Positions 1 to 8,322 of a stretch of 64,000 nt of DNA are shown one piece after another. The notes under the pieces are model-generated. The model saw nothing but the letters and a program-made list of their open reading frames with translations. It ran no database searches and was not told where the DNA came from. The translations under genes were made by a program, and so were the position numbers. Source of the stretch: JASHPR01 sp963833885 (GTDB lineage: Bacteria > Actinomycetota > Actinomycetes > Streptosporangiales > Streptosporangiaceae); the NCBI GenBank assembly GCA_963833885.1, contig CAWHZU010000036.1:248001-312000 (forward strand), written 5' to 3'. Every line of letters begins with the position of its first letter. Positions within the stretch are counted from its first letter, which is position 1.

Positions 1-1506
1 GCTTGCATCTGCGGCCTCGCTGGCGGCCCGCCCGGTGCCGCTCTGGCGACCTGAGACCGCCGGGCCCTCCGGGAAGAGCAGCGTCGCCGCCAGGTACACC
101 AGCGCTCCGATAAAGGTCGCGCTGAGCCAGCTCAGGTCGATTCCATTAGCGAGGGCGCTCCACGGGCCCACGTAGAGGCTCGAGTCCAGGAACAGAAGCC
201 CGACCGTACTGGCGACCACCCAGGCGAGACACGCACGGATGTTGAGTCCGCCGGTGAACCAGTAGATGCCGCCGCGCTCCCTGCGGTTGAAGACCTGCAA
301 GTCATCGGGGTTATACCAGCCACGACGCAGGAAGTGGCCGGTCACAATGATTGATATCCACGGGGCCGCGAGGACTCCGAAGAGCGAGACGAAGCCGGAT
401 ACCGTGTTCTCCACATTCCACACGAGCGTGCCGAGGAAGATGAACAGAACGCCGATGGCACTCAGCAGAATGGTCGCCGGGACTCGCTTCAGGGCTGGGA
501 AGATCGAGGAGAAGTCGAGTCCGTTGCTGTAGATGCAAACCGTGCTCTGGCCCAGGCTTCCGATAATCCCCAGGATGATCAGCGGCACCAGGTAGCCGAT
601 TGGGCTTATCTGAACCAGTCCGCTGACATACGGAATTGAGGGCTTTGCGATCGCCACAGCGGTGAACGCGCCGAAGAGGAGCGGGAAGGTCAGGCCGAAG
701 AAGCCACCCGCGACGGTCCAGAGGAAGATGGACTTGTCGCTGTACTTCTTCCGCGAGATATAGCGAGCCCAGTCATTCACGAAGGGACCGTAACCGAACG
801 TTGCCGCGGCGGAGATTGTGACCGCCAGAGCCCACGTAGGCCAGAACCCGCCGAGGAGGTAGTCGCCGCCGGCGTAGTCAGCGTTAAACTTCGGCCCGAG
901 CACGATGAAGCCTATGATCATCAGCAGGCCGACCGTGGGAATCAGGAACTTCTGCACGAAGAGCATGTTGGCGTGCCCATAGATCGCGGCGGTGATCGCG
1001 ATGACGGCGATGATGGCGTACGCGATTCCCAGCTCGAGGTTCCCGCTGGGCAGGCCAAATAGCCGGTGCGCACCATAGACGGCTATCTGGCCGCCGGTCC
1101 AGACCGTCAGCGCGTAGAACCCGATGGCGATGAAGATGGCAAGGGCCGACCCGATAAGTCGGCCCACTACCCCGAAGAATGCACCGCTGCTTACCGGCCC
1201 GTTCGTTCCTGTCCGCGGGCCGAGCAGGGCCATCGGAGCGAACAGAAGCGCGCCGACCGCGTCGCCTACGATGATGGACCAGAACGAGGCCCACCAGCCG
1301 AGCCCGAAACTGAAGGGCAGCCAGCCCAGAACGATAAGGCCGAAGGTCAAGTTCGCGCCGATGAGGATGTAAAAAATGTTGCGGGGGCTGGAGTGCCGAT
1401 CGCGCTCGGGAATGTACTCCACTCCGTGAGTCTCGATCTTGCCAACGGCATCCACTGCCTGAACGATCGCGACGCCGGCCGAGTTCGCGGACTGAGGGTC
1501 ATTCAT
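1..1506 (-). CDS. NCS1-family nucleobase/heterocycle permease (3' end outside window)
   Basis: Reading the minus strand from ATG at 1506 gives an open frame of 502 codons that leaves the window at base 1 without a stop, so the C-terminus is missing. The product is very hydrophobic, with about 11-12 membrane segments. The start region (about 40 polar residues, then ERDRHSSPRNIFYILIGAN, then GWLPFSFGLGWWASFWSIIVGD) is typical of the cytosine/purine/uracil/allantoin permease family (PF02133), cation symporters in the cytoplasmic membrane. A GAAGGG-like ribosome site precedes the ATG by about 8 nt. The gene diverges from a GntR gene and a two-component flavin monooxygenase, so an N-heterocyclic substrate is a reasonable inference; the actual ligand cannot be read. 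TTGTACAC sites lie about 130 bp upstream. Confidence 0.85.
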   Translation of the reverse strand, partial: MNDPQSANSAGVAIVQAVDAVGKIETHGVEYIPERDRHSSPRNIFYILIGANLTFGLIVLGWLPFSFGLGWWASFWSIIVGDAVGALLFAPMALLGPRTGTNGPVSSGAFFGVVGRLIGSALAIFIAIGFYALTVWTGGQIAVYGAHRLFGLPSGNLELGIAYAIIAVIAITAAIYGHANMLFVQKFLIPTVGLLMIIGFIVLGPKFNADYAGGDYLLGGFWPTWALAVTISAAATFGYGPFVNDWARYISRKKYSDKSIFLWTVAGGFFGLTFPLLFGAFTAVAIAKPSIPYVSGLVQISPIGYLVPLIILGIIGSLGQSTVCIYSNGLDFSSIFPALKRVPATILLSAIGVLFIFLGTLVWNVENTVSGFVSLFGVLAAPWISIIVTGHFLRRGWYNPDDLQVFNRRERGGIYWFTGGLNIRACLAWVVASTVGLLFLDSSLYVGPWSALANGIDLSWLSATFIGALVYLAATLLFPEGPAVSGRQSGTGRAASEAADAS

Positions 1507-1634
1507 CGCTTGCACCCTTCGCTCGTTAGGCGACATCAGCTGATTGGCTGCCCTCACCACCTGACCCCGAAAGAGCTGCAGCGCACCTGACGATCAAGGG
1601 GCAAGAGCCATGGACACCAGCTCCTTGTCCGGTG

Positions 1635-1656
1635 TTGTACACTAACTTGTACACAA
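1635..1656. promoter_or_regulatory. Tandem GntR-type operator sites upstream of the permease
   Basis: TTGTACACTA (1635) and TTGTACACAA (1647) are direct repeats 12 bp apart in the divergent region. The same word recurs at 1774 and 3132, each time in a gap next to the GntR gene. The core GTAC is palindromic, as expected for a dimeric FCD-type GntR protein. Assignment to this regulator is inferred from position and repetition. Confidence 0.6.
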
Positions 1657-1773
1657 GGTCAAGGTATGCCGGGACCGGGCGATCGCGAACGATGCCTCGT
1701 GCGAGCGCATCGTACCTGATCACAGCCGTGTGCGGCTTGAACCTGGTCACGCAGCAGTTGACTCATCTTGACC

Positions 1774-1794
1774 ATGTACACAAGTACGTGTACC
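1774..1794. promoter_or_regulatory. Inverted GTACAC/GTGTAC operator candidate before the GntR gene
   Basis: ATGTACACAAG is followed at once by TACGTGTACC, so GTACAC (1776-1781) and GTGTAC (1788-1793) form an inverted repeat with a 6-bp spacer. It shares the TGTACACAA word of the sites at 1635, 1647 and 3132 and is the copy lying closest to the regulator on its upstream side, consistent with autoregulation. The roughly 770 bp between the permease start and the regulator start hold no other convincing gene. Confidence 0.5.
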
Positions 1795-2275
1795 GGAAGG
1801 GGGGTGCCGGCCTCTCAGCCTTGACGCGACGGGCGGGGTCCACGTACGCCGCAAGACCGCTGGCCTGTCCGCCAGGGCGGTATGACGCGCAAGCGTCCTC
1901 AGGTTCCCTGCCAGGGGGATTCCCGGGAAGAAGCCGCATGAGGTACACCTGTGGGCAGGCAGTGGGTGCGGATCCCTGGGGGACCGTGAGGTCAGCGATG
2001 GAAGTACCGTCGAGGCGGATCTCGTGGTGGCGGCCGACGGCACCGGGTCGGCCGTGCCGGAATGCCCGGACCCTTTGCAGCAAGCATCACGCCTGTTTGC
2101 GAGTGGTGTTAGCTTCCCAGCAGTCGAGCCAGCGCTCAGCCCTGCGCAGCGCCGGCTTTTCCGTAGGCGCGGGTCCGTTCGTCCTGGTCAGGACGACGTA
2201 AGCACGCATCGACCGCGGCAGGTCGGTGAAAGGCAGTTATCGGCAGAGGAGGACCCGGCGATCAACGAGAACCCA

Positions 2276-2983
2276 GTGCGCGGCGCGGGCCGCGAAATCG
2301 GGAGCGAGTGGGGCGGGGTACGGGAGACGGCCCGTGAATACGCGATCAGCCAGCTCCGGCGGGCGATCCGGATGGGTGAGCTGCAGGGTGGTGACGTGCT
2401 CCGGGAGGAGGAATGGTCGGCCAACCTGGGCATCAGCCGGACGCCGTTGCGGGAAGCCATCGCAGAGCTTGTCGTCGAAGGGCTGCTCCGTAAGGAGGGG
2501 CGCAGCGTCTATGTGTTTCGCCCCTCCGTGGAAGAGCTTTTCGAGATCTACGACATCCGAGAGCAGCTGGAGGCCCTCGCGGCCCGCCGGGCAGCCTCCC
2601 GCATGACACCGGAGCAGGCTGAGCAGCTGAAACTCCTGATCGAGGAGATCTCGACCGTCGAGCCCACCGACGACTGGTTCGCCCGCCACGAGGCGTTCCA
2701 CATGGCGATAGCGACCGCCAGCGGAATGCCGCGGCTGGAGAGCCTGATCGAGTCACTTCGGACCCAGTCGGAACCGTACGTGCGCCTCGCCACCAGCCTC
2801 GACGCGGACTTCCGGGTGCGGGCGGCGAGGCAGCACCGCGCCATCTTTGAGCTCCTCGTGGCCGGGGTCGAGACGAGTGCCGCCCGGGAAGTTCGGCGGC
2901 ACCTCAGGTCAACACGGAACAAGATGAGCGAGCTGGCCAAGTCCGGGGCCATGGCTCGCGCGATGGGGCCGCGACCTCGATAG
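2276..2983 (+). CDS. GntR-family transcriptional regulator, FCD (FadR) subfamily
   Basis: A winged-helix GntR domain comes first (REYAISQLRRAIRMGELQGG, then NLGISRTPLREAIAELVVEG). It is followed by a helical FCD ligand domain with a metal- or ligand-binding pattern typical of the family (IYDIREQLEALAARRAA; HEAFHMAIATASG; QHRAIFELL). The frame is open further upstream (to 2024), but homology begins about residue 15 of the start chosen here, GTG at 2276, giving 235 aa, normal for the family. A strong AGAGGAGG about 25 nt upstream of this GTG would instead suit a rare ATC start near 2261, so the exact start is uncertain. It sits between the permease and monooxygenase genes and probably controls both through the TTGTACACAA sites; many FCD regulators respond to a pathway acid or substrate. 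Confidence 0.8.
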   Translation: MRGAGREIGSEWGGVRETAREYAISQLRRAIRMGELQGGDVLREEEWSANLGISRTPLREAIAELVVEGLLRKEGRSVYVFRPSVEELFEIYDIREQLEALAARRAASRMTPEQAEQLKLLIEEISTVEPTDDWFARHEAFHMAIATASGMPRLESLIESLRTQSEPYVRLATSLDADFRVRAARQHRAIFELLVAGVETSAAREVRRHLRSTRNKMSELAKSGAMARAMGPRPR

Positions 2984-3131
2984 GGGTACTGGGGAGCCAC
3001 CACCTTGGCCAGGAGCGCCAGCGTGCCATCACCTCCGCCAGCAGCGCTCCGCGCCACCACCTGCGACAGAAACCCCGCGGGCCCCCATCTCGGCAGCGGG
3101 GAAGCCTTGTCTGGCAGCAATGAATACATTA

Positions 3132-3142
3132 TTGTACACAAA
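3132..3142. promoter_or_regulatory. GntR-type operator upstream of the monooxygenase
   Basis: TTGTACACAAA, identical in its first ten bases to the site at 1647, lies 77 bp before the monooxygenase start in an AT-richer stretch. Its position suggests repression of the monooxygenase-reductase operon by the upstream GntR protein. The 2984-3218 gap contains no gene. Confidence 0.55.
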
Positions 3143-3218
3143 GCCAGAGGGCGAAGAGTGCGAGGTCTCCGATCGGGACGGCCGGCGCCGCCCGCGCAGC
3201 CAGGTGAGAGGGGTTCAC

Positions 3219-4802
3219 ATGACGGAACGAGCCGAGACGGCCGCGCAGACTGCGGATGAGCCAACGTCCCGTCCGCTGACAGGCGACGAGTATCTCGAGA
3301 GTCTCGACGACGGCCGTGAGGTGTGGATCTACGGGGAGCGGGTCGAGAACGTAGCCACCCACCCGGCGCTGCGTAACACGGCGCGGATGGTGGCCCGCCT
3401 GTACGACTCACTCCACGACCCGTCGCGCAACAAGAAGATCATCGTCCCGACCGACACGGGCAACAACGGGTTCACCCACGCGTTCTACCGCGCCCCGTAC
3501 AGCGTCGAGGACCTGCAGCACGGCGCGGACGCGATCGCGGAGTGGGCCCGGATGAGTTACGGGTGGCTCGGTCGCAGCCCTGACTACAAGGCAGGATTCC
3601 TTTCCACCCTGGGCTCAAACACGGAGTATTACGCGCCGTTCCAGGACAACGCCAGGCGCTGGTACAAGGAGGCTCAGGAGAAGGTCCTGTACTTCAACCA
3701 CGCGATCGTCAACCCGCCCGTCGACCGCAACCGGCCCATGGAAAAGGTCCGGGACGTCTACATGCACGTCGAGAAGGAAGTCGATGGCGGCCTCATCATG
3801 TCCGGCGCAAAGGTCGTCGCAACGGGCTCTGCCTTCTGTCACCACAACTTTGTTGGGATCTACGGCCCTCTCCCCGTCCAGAGCAAAGAGTTCTCGGTGA
3901 TGTGCTCCGTCCCCATGGGCACTCCTGGCGTGAAGCTGATCTGCCGGCCGTCCTACGAGTACGCCGCCGCTACGACGGGAAGCCCGTTCGACTACCCGCT
4001 CTCCAGCCGCATGGACGAGAACGACTCGATCTACCTCTTCGACAACGTCTTTGTGCCCTGGGAAAATGTGTTTTGCTACGACGTCGACAAGGCTAACGAG
4101 TTCTACCACGGCTCCGGGTTCATATTCCGCGCTCTGCTGCAGGGATGCATCCGCCTTTCCGTGAAGCTCGACTTCCTCTGCGGGCTGCTCATCAAGGGGC
4201 TCGAGATGACTGGTGCCAAGGACTTCCGCGGCGTGCAGACGAGAATCGGTGAGGTAATCATGTACCGTCACCTGTTCTGGAGCCTCGTAAACGCGATGGT
4301 GAACAAGCCCACTCCCTGGACAGACGGAACGGTCGTGCCAAATGTCGAGGCTGCGACGGTCTACCGGGTGATGATGGCGGAGGCGTATCCGAGGGTTAAG
4401 GAGATCTTCCAGCAGGACCTGGCCAGCGCGCTCATCTACTCCAACTCGAATGCCGTGGACTGGGGAGTGCCGGAGATCAGCAAGTACCTCGGCGAGTACG
4501 TGCGAGGCTCGAACGGGAACTCGGCCGAATCCCGGGTCAAGGTGATGAAGCTGATCTGGGACGCTCTCGGAACCGAGTTCGGCAGCCGTCACGAGCTGTA
4601 TGAGCGCAACTACGCCGGAAGCTACGAGCTGACGCGCCTCGACACCTACGTGGCCGCGGTTGCGAGCGGTCTGACCGGGGAGTTTACCGACTTCGTGGAG
4701 ACCTGCCTTGGCGAGTACGACACGAACGGCTGGACCGTTCCCGATCTCATCAATCCCAGTGACGTCAGCGTCATGCCCAAGCGCAAGAACACAGACCGGT
4801 AG
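3219..4802 (+). CDS. HpaB-type FADH2-dependent monooxygenase (large component)
   Basis: 527 aa from ATG 3219, preceded by GAGAGGGG at good distance; an in-frame extension to 3120 exists but includes the operator region. The N-terminal domain (TGDEYLESLDDGREVWIYGE, then HPALRNTARMVARLYDSLHD) matches the 4-hydroxyphenylacetate 3-hydroxylase N domain (PF11794), and the rest matches the C domain (PF03241) of the acyl-CoA-dehydrogenase-like group D flavin monooxygenases. Such enzymes hydroxylate phenols or cleave N-heterocycles using FADH2 supplied by a separate reductase, encoded here 22 bp downstream. The NCS1 permease next door hints at a heterocyclic rather than a phenolic substrate, for example a pyridine- or pyrimidine-like ring; this is inference. 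Length and both domains are complete. Confidence 0.88.
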   Translation: MTERAETAAQTADEPTSRPLTGDEYLESLDDGREVWIYGERVENVATHPALRNTARMVARLYDSLHDPSRNKKIIVPTDTGNNGFTHAFYRAPYSVEDLQHGADAIAEWARMSYGWLGRSPDYKAGFLSTLGSNTEYYAPFQDNARRWYKEAQEKVLYFNHAIVNPPVDRNRPMEKVRDVYMHVEKEVDGGLIMSGAKVVATGSAFCHHNFVGIYGPLPVQSKEFSVMCSVPMGTPGVKLICRPSYEYAAATTGSPFDYPLSSRMDENDSIYLFDNVFVPWENVFCYDVDKANEFYHGSGFIFRALLQGCIRLSVKLDFLCGLLIKGLEMTGAKDFRGVQTRIGEVIMYRHLFWSLVNAMVNKPTPWTDGTVVPNVEAATVYRVMMAEAYPRVKEIFQQDLASALIYSNSNAVDWGVPEISKYLGEYVRGSNGNSAESRVKVMKLIWDALGTEFGSRHELYERNYAGSYELTRLDTYVAAVASGLTGEFTDFVETCLGEYDTNGWTVPDLINPSDVSVMPKRKNTDR

Positions 4803-4824
4803 CGCACGGCGGCGCGGTTCCGGG

Positions 4825-5424
4825 ATGCGGAAAGACGCACCGACCGAGCGGGAGTTGCGGTCCTGTCTTAGCCATTTCGCGACCGGCGTGACCATCGTGA
4901 CGTACGAGGTCGACGGTCAGCGTTTCGGGGTCACCGTAAACTCCTTTACGTCGGTATCACTCAATCCACCGCTGATTCTGGCTTGCCTTCACAAGAACGC
5001 ACAGGCGGCGATGCTCCTCCGGAAGCGACCCTTCACGGTTAACGTGCTCGCTGCAACGCAAAGGGATCATGCACTGCATTTCTCGGGTCGACCCCAGCCC
5101 AACCTCGACCTGAAGTTCCGCGAGACGCCGAACGGTCCCAGGCTCGAGCATTGCCTTGCCTACATCAACTGCGAGCCCTGGCGGGTCTATGACGCGGGCG
5201 ACCACGTCATCGTGCTGGGCTACGTGTGCGACATCGAGATGACAGGAGAAAAGCCTCTGCTCTTCTACCGTGGCGAGTTCCGTGCCATCGGCGACTTGCT
5301 GTTCGATTCCGCCGGGCCGTCCGATGCGCTGGCGGATGAAGCACTGCGCCCTCTCGTCTCAGCCGGAGGCGGTCAGGAGTGGAGTGACGATGGCTATGAG
5401 GTACTGCTGCACCGGTCCTGGTAG
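4825..5424 (+). CDS. Flavin reductase (HpaC-like small component)
   Basis: 199 aa from ATG 4825. The sequence (LRSCLSHFATGVTIVTYEVD, GVTVNSFTSVSLNPPLILAC, RPFTVNVLAATQRDHALHFS) is the flavin reductase-like domain (PF01613) that makes reduced flavin with NAD(P)H for two-component monooxygenases. It follows the HpaB-type gene by 22 bp in the same direction, so the two form an operon. The last ~95 codons (from 5139) are part of a 571-bp direct duplication whose second copy at 8323 carries a broken version of this gene; this copy is the intact one. Confidence 0.88.
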   Translation: MRKDAPTERELRSCLSHFATGVTIVTYEVDGQRFGVTVNSFTSVSLNPPLILACLHKNAQAAMLLRKRPFTVNVLAATQRDHALHFSGRPQPNLDLKFRETPNGPRLEHCLAYINCEPWRVYDAGDHVIVLGYVCDIEMTGEKPLLFYRGEFRAIGDLLFDSAGPSDALADEALRPLVSAGGGQEWSDDGYEVLLHRSW

Positions 5425-5449
5425 AGATCTGATCAGCCGGTTCTCTACC
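5420..5449. terminator. Bidirectional terminator between convergent genes (copy 1)
   Basis: GGTAGAGA (5420-5427) and TCTCTACC (5442-5449) form an 8-bp stem with a 14-nt loop that includes the stop codons of both convergent reading frames. The same hairpin is duplicated at 8604-8633. Confidence 0.5.
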
Positions 5450-5709
5450 TGGCCGCGGGGATGGCCTGGGCGAAACGGAACACCCGGTCGGGGTCGTAGC
5501 GGCGCTTGACCTCCGTCAGGCGGTGCAGGTTCTGCCCGTAGTACGCCGCTTGCCAGTCCCGCAGCGCAGGGTCGATGAAGTTCTGGTAGGCCTGCCCGTT
5601 GCCGTACTGAGCCAGCGCGGCGTACAGCCCGGCGGCCCAGTCCAGGTTGGCGCTGATGACCCGCGGGCTGTCCCGGTTTAGCCAGGTGGCCTCGTTGTCC
5701 ATCAGGAAC
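5445..5709 (-). pseudogene. Truncated C-terminus of BBE-like FAD oxidase
   Basis: The minus strand encodes the last ~88 residues of the oxidase found whole at 8629-10146, including NLHRLTEVKRRYDPDRVFRF, the BBE-type C-terminal motif. Homology stops abruptly at 5709 in the codons just after LMDNEATW. An open frame continues a few codons to 5723 with a GTG, but lacks the FAD-binding domain, so it is a fragment left by the duplication. Confidence 0.9.
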
Positions 5710-5788
5710 CTGACTTGGCTCACGACAATGGGTTACACCACAGCCCTTCTCGCTGACCTGCGACTTTGTCCTTGTCCTGAGCGGATTT

Positions 5789-5800
5789 TGCGCACTAATT
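5789..5800. repeat. 12-bp direct repeat TGCGCACTAATT (left)
   Basis: The same 12 bases recur at 7662-7673. The pair brackets the LuxR/membrane protein/DUF4242 module and is not part of the 571-bp duplication. It may mark ends of a mobile segment or be remnants of IS ends; it is longer than expected for a target-site duplication. Confidence 0.45.
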
Positions 5801-5908
5801 CTGGTTGCCTTGACGCCGGATTGCATGCCCGGCTGGTGTCCGCGGCTTGGTGTATTGGCAGGGCTATGATTGGACCTGGGGGCAATATGGCCTGCTGGCC
5901 CGGCGGTT

Positions 5909-6688
5909 CTACGCCACGCGGCCGGGGAAGGCCCGGGTGACAGCGGCGGTGCGGCTGGAGACGCCCAGCTTGCCGTAGATGTTTTCCAGGTGGGTGCGCA
6001 CGGTTCCCTCGGAGATGCCGAGCCGCCGGGCGATCTGGCTGTTGGTGTGCCCGGCCGCCAGCAGGCGCAGCAGCTCGTTTTGGCGGGGGGTGAGCCGGGG
6101 GGCCGGGTCGCGGCGCCGCTCGGCATCGAGGTAGGCCTGGTACAGGTGGGGGCGCAGCAACACCAGCAGCGCCCGGTCACGCTCGGAGAAGTCCGGCCCG
6201 GGCCCGCGGTGCAAGGCCAGCCGCAGATACCGCCCGGCATCCGCGGCCGGCTCCGGCAGCTCGGGCAGCGCCACCATCAGATGGTGCTCGATCCCCTGCG
6301 GCCGGATGCAGTCGATGTACATGCCGGTGCTGTGCCATTGCCGCATCGAGTAGAAGTCAGAGGCCTTGACGACGCTACGCAGGTCACCGGTCCGGACCGG
6401 GTAGGCGCAGAGCTGGCAATCCCAGTAATGGGTCCAGAACACCTGAGCCCAGTCCTCGGGCACCCCGTCGTCGTCGGCGGCGTCGCTGCCCTGCAGCCAG
6501 CTATGAACCTGCCGCCCGGTGTCGTAGTGCTCGAGCGATATCCCCTCGCAGGGGATCTGCGCCATCAGGTCGGCCAACAGGGAGGGCGGCAGCAGCCCTT
6601 CCCCAACCGGCAGGTCAGAGCGGTCCTGGCTGACGATGGCCGCCAGGGCGCGCAGATCGTGTTCGCTGGCCTTCACCGAAGTGCTCAT
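5909..6688 (-). CDS. LuxR-type transcriptional regulator
   Basis: 259 aa. The C-terminus is a GerE/LuxR helix-turn-helix (LTPRQNELLRLLAAGHTNSQ, IARRLGISEGTVRTHLENIY, KLGVSSRTAAVTR). The N-terminal ~180 residues resemble the weakly conserved sensor regions of orphan actinobacterial LuxR proteins, with no receiver phosphorylation motif and no P-loop. It diverges from the gene for a 117-aa secreted or membrane protein and an SCO4226-like protein, which may be its targets. The whole module lies between the two copies of the 571-bp duplication and so was probably brought in together. Confidence 0.85.
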   Translation of the reverse strand: MSTSVKASEHDLRALAAIVSQDRSDLPVGEGLLPPSLLADLMAQIPCEGISLEHYDTGRQVHSWLQGSDAADDDGVPEDWAQVFWTHYWDCQLCAYPVRTGDLRSVVKASDFYSMRQWHSTGMYIDCIRPQGIEHHLMVALPELPEPAADAGRYLRLALHRGPGPDFSERDRALLVLLRPHLYQAYLDAERRRDPAPRLTPRQNELLRLLAAGHTNSQIARRLGISEGTVRTHLENIYGKLGVSSRTAAVTRAFPGRVA

Positions 6689-6836
6689 CGCGGGCCCCCC
6701 CTTTTGCTCCTGATGACCTCACGCTACGCCGGGCATCACCGGCCTGGGTATCCGTAGATCATCGGATAGCGGACGCGCCGCAGGGCTGCCCACACTGTCG
6801 GTTGACAGATCGCGCTACGAGCCGAAGGAGACCATC

Positions 6837-7190
6837 ATGAACCGCATCCGCCACATCCGCCGTCTCACCATCGCCATGGCCGGGCTGGCGTGCGCCTGGC
6901 TGGGGATCGCCAGTGCCGCGCCCGCCGCGTTCGCCGCCGCCGGGCGTTTCCAGCCCCCGGGCGGCGAGGCAGGCACGGCGGTGCTGCGTGCACCACTGGC
7001 CGCGCACATACACCAGCCGGCGCCCCAGACCCTCGGCCCGGTCCTCGTGCACACCGTCGCCGCCGTCGGCATGCCCGGCTGGCAGATCGCCCTGATCGCC
7101 ATCGGCGCCGCGCTGTTCGCGGCCACCGCCGCTGTGCTGCTCGACCGCGCCCGCACCACCCGGCGCCACCCGGCCACCGCGGGCGCCTGA
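6837..7190 (+). CDS. Small exported membrane protein, unknown function
   Basis: 117 aa with GAAGGAG six bases before the ATG. It has an N-terminal signal-like segment (positive MNRIRHIRR, hydrophobic core to about residue 34 with AxA sites), a Pro/Ala/His-rich middle and one C-terminal membrane helix (WQIALIAIGAALFAATAAVL) followed by a basic tail. This suggests an anchored extracytoplasmic peptide with cytoplasmic C-terminus. It precedes a DUF4242 gene by 50 bp on the same strand and diverges from the LuxR gene. No enzymatic motif is visible. Confidence 0.75.
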   Translation: MNRIRHIRRLTIAMAGLACAWLGIASAAPAAFAAAGRFQPPGGEAGTAVLRAPLAAHIHQPAPQTLGPVLVHTVAAVGMPGWQIALIAIGAALFAATAAVLLDRARTTRRHPATAGA

Positions 7191-7240
7191 GCCCATCCGC
7201 CGCCGTTGCCGGCCAGCAACACCACAGCCAGGAGCACCAC

Positions 7241-7486
7241 ATGCCCCAATATATGGACTTCCACCAAGACCTGAAGCTGCCCGCCGAAGCGATCGCGCAG
7301 ATCGCCGACGACGCCCGCCACGCCAGGGCCGACCAGTTCGGCGTGCGCCAGATCGAGCTGTACCACAACGACGACGCCCAGGTCTACTGCCTGCTCGACG
7401 GGCCCGACGAACAAGCCATCCGTGCCCACCACGCCGCGCTCGGCGTCCCCTGCGGCGACGTACACCAGGTAGACAGCCTCACCTGA
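7241..7486 (+). CDS. SCO4226/DUF4242-family small protein
   Basis: 81 aa, with an AGGAG site 8 bp before ATG 7241. Small ferredoxin-like-fold proteins of this family include the Streptomyces nickel-binding protein SCO4226. The visible features are the family-like beta-alpha layout and the pattern DAQVYCLLDGPDEQAIRAHH followed by a Gly/Val-rich end. Potential metal ligands are several His and one or two Cys. It follows the exported protein gene and probably shares its transcript. The family call is from sequence resemblance; metal binding here is untested. Confidence 0.7.
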   Translation: MPQYMDFHQDLKLPAEAIAQIADDARHARADQFGVRQIELYHNDDAQVYCLLDGPDEQAIRAHHAALGVPCGDVHQVDSLT

Positions 7487-7661
7487 CCCGGCGTGGCCCG
7501 GTGCGCTCGGCATCTGCCGCAGGCACCGGGCCACGCCGCCACATCCCCCCGCACCAACGGCAACTGCAGGGCTCCAACCTCACATCCGGCCGGCTCCGCG
7601 ACCCGCAACTCGTGACCAGGACCTCTGCCGAAGCCCGAAGGTATCGCCCAACCAGCCAACC

Positions 7662-7673
7662 TGCGCACTAATT
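7662..7673. repeat. 12-bp direct repeat TGCGCACTAATT (right)
   Basis: Second copy of the word at 5789-5800. It lies just before the decayed transposase and closes the 1.9-kb LuxR module. Confidence 0.45.
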
Positions 7674-7699
7674 TGAGCCAACTCGGGACGCCGAACGGT

Positions 7700-8275
7700 T
7701 GGATGAGCGTGCTCACCGACCTGAAAAACCGCGCGCCATGGATGTGTTCTTCCTGGTGTGCGACGGGCTGAAAGGACTGCCCGAGGTGGCGGGGAACGTG
7801 TGGCCGCTGGCTATCGTCCAGACCTGCATTATCCATCTGATCCGCAACACGTTCCGGCTCATTTCCCGGAGGGATTCCGACGCGATCAAGCGGGACATCA
7901 GGCCGATCTATACAGCGCCGAACGCGGATGCGGCGGCCGCGGCAGGTGGATGAATTTGAACAGAAATGGGGTGATAAGTATGGGGCGATGATACGGCTGT
8001 GGCGTAATGCATGGAACGAGTTCATCCCGTTCCTCGATTACGACACCGAAATAAGGACGGTGATCTGCTCCACGAACGCGATCGAATCCCTGAATGCAGC
8101 GTTACCGGCGCGCGGTCCGGGCGTGGGGCCACTTTATAGCGAGGAGGCCGCGCTGAAGTGCCTGTATCTTGTGACTCGCAGCCTGGACCCGACCGGGACA
8201 GGCCGCACCTGGTGGACGATGCGCTGGAAGCCCGTGATCAACGTCTTCGCCATCACGTTAGGTGACCGCTGGTAG
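7700..8275 (+). pseudogene. Decayed IS256/Mutator-type transposase (C-terminal half)
   Basis: Conserved blocks of IS256-family transposases appear in order but in different frames: MSVLTDLKNR, DVFFLVCDGLKGLPE, AIVQTCIIHLIRNTF, FEQKWGDKY, IRTVICSTNAIESLNA, ALKCLYLVTRSLDPTG and WTMRWKPVINVFAI. Reading them needs shifts near 7735, 7940, and around 8100-8140, where RYRRAVRA appears in another frame. The N-terminal half with the first catalytic Asp is absent. The element cannot make an active transposase. Its right end runs into the second copy of the 571-bp duplication. Confidence 0.9.
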
Positions 8276-8322
8276 GCCGCTGAGACCTACTAACCAGCCA
8301 TGCCGGAAACACCGTTCGTGCA
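7700..8322 (+). mobile_element. Remnant of an IS256-type insertion sequence
   Basis: The transposase remnant is followed by about 45 bp containing CCGGAAACACCGTTCGTG, which looks like the terminal region of Mutator-type elements. The next base begins the duplicated reductase segment at 8323. The left end is lost. The exact abutment suggests that the IS end was one breakpoint of the rearrangement. Confidence 0.65.

Larger units (their letters stand above)
5139..5709. repeat. 571-bp direct duplication, copy 1
   Basis: Bases 5139-5709 match 8323-8893 with a constant offset of 3184 and only a few substitutions (for example A5167/G8351, C/A near 5547, T/C near 5680, C5703/A8887). The segment contains the 3' end of the flavin reductase, a small shared terminator and the 3' end of an FAD oxidase in convergent orientation. 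At copy 1 the reductase is whole and the oxidase truncated; at copy 2 it is the reverse. Confidence 0.95.

Noticed and set aside
3615..4895. 426-codon frame antisense to the monooxygenase
   Set aside because: Shadow frame; the plus strand encodes a full two-domain HpaB-type enzyme.
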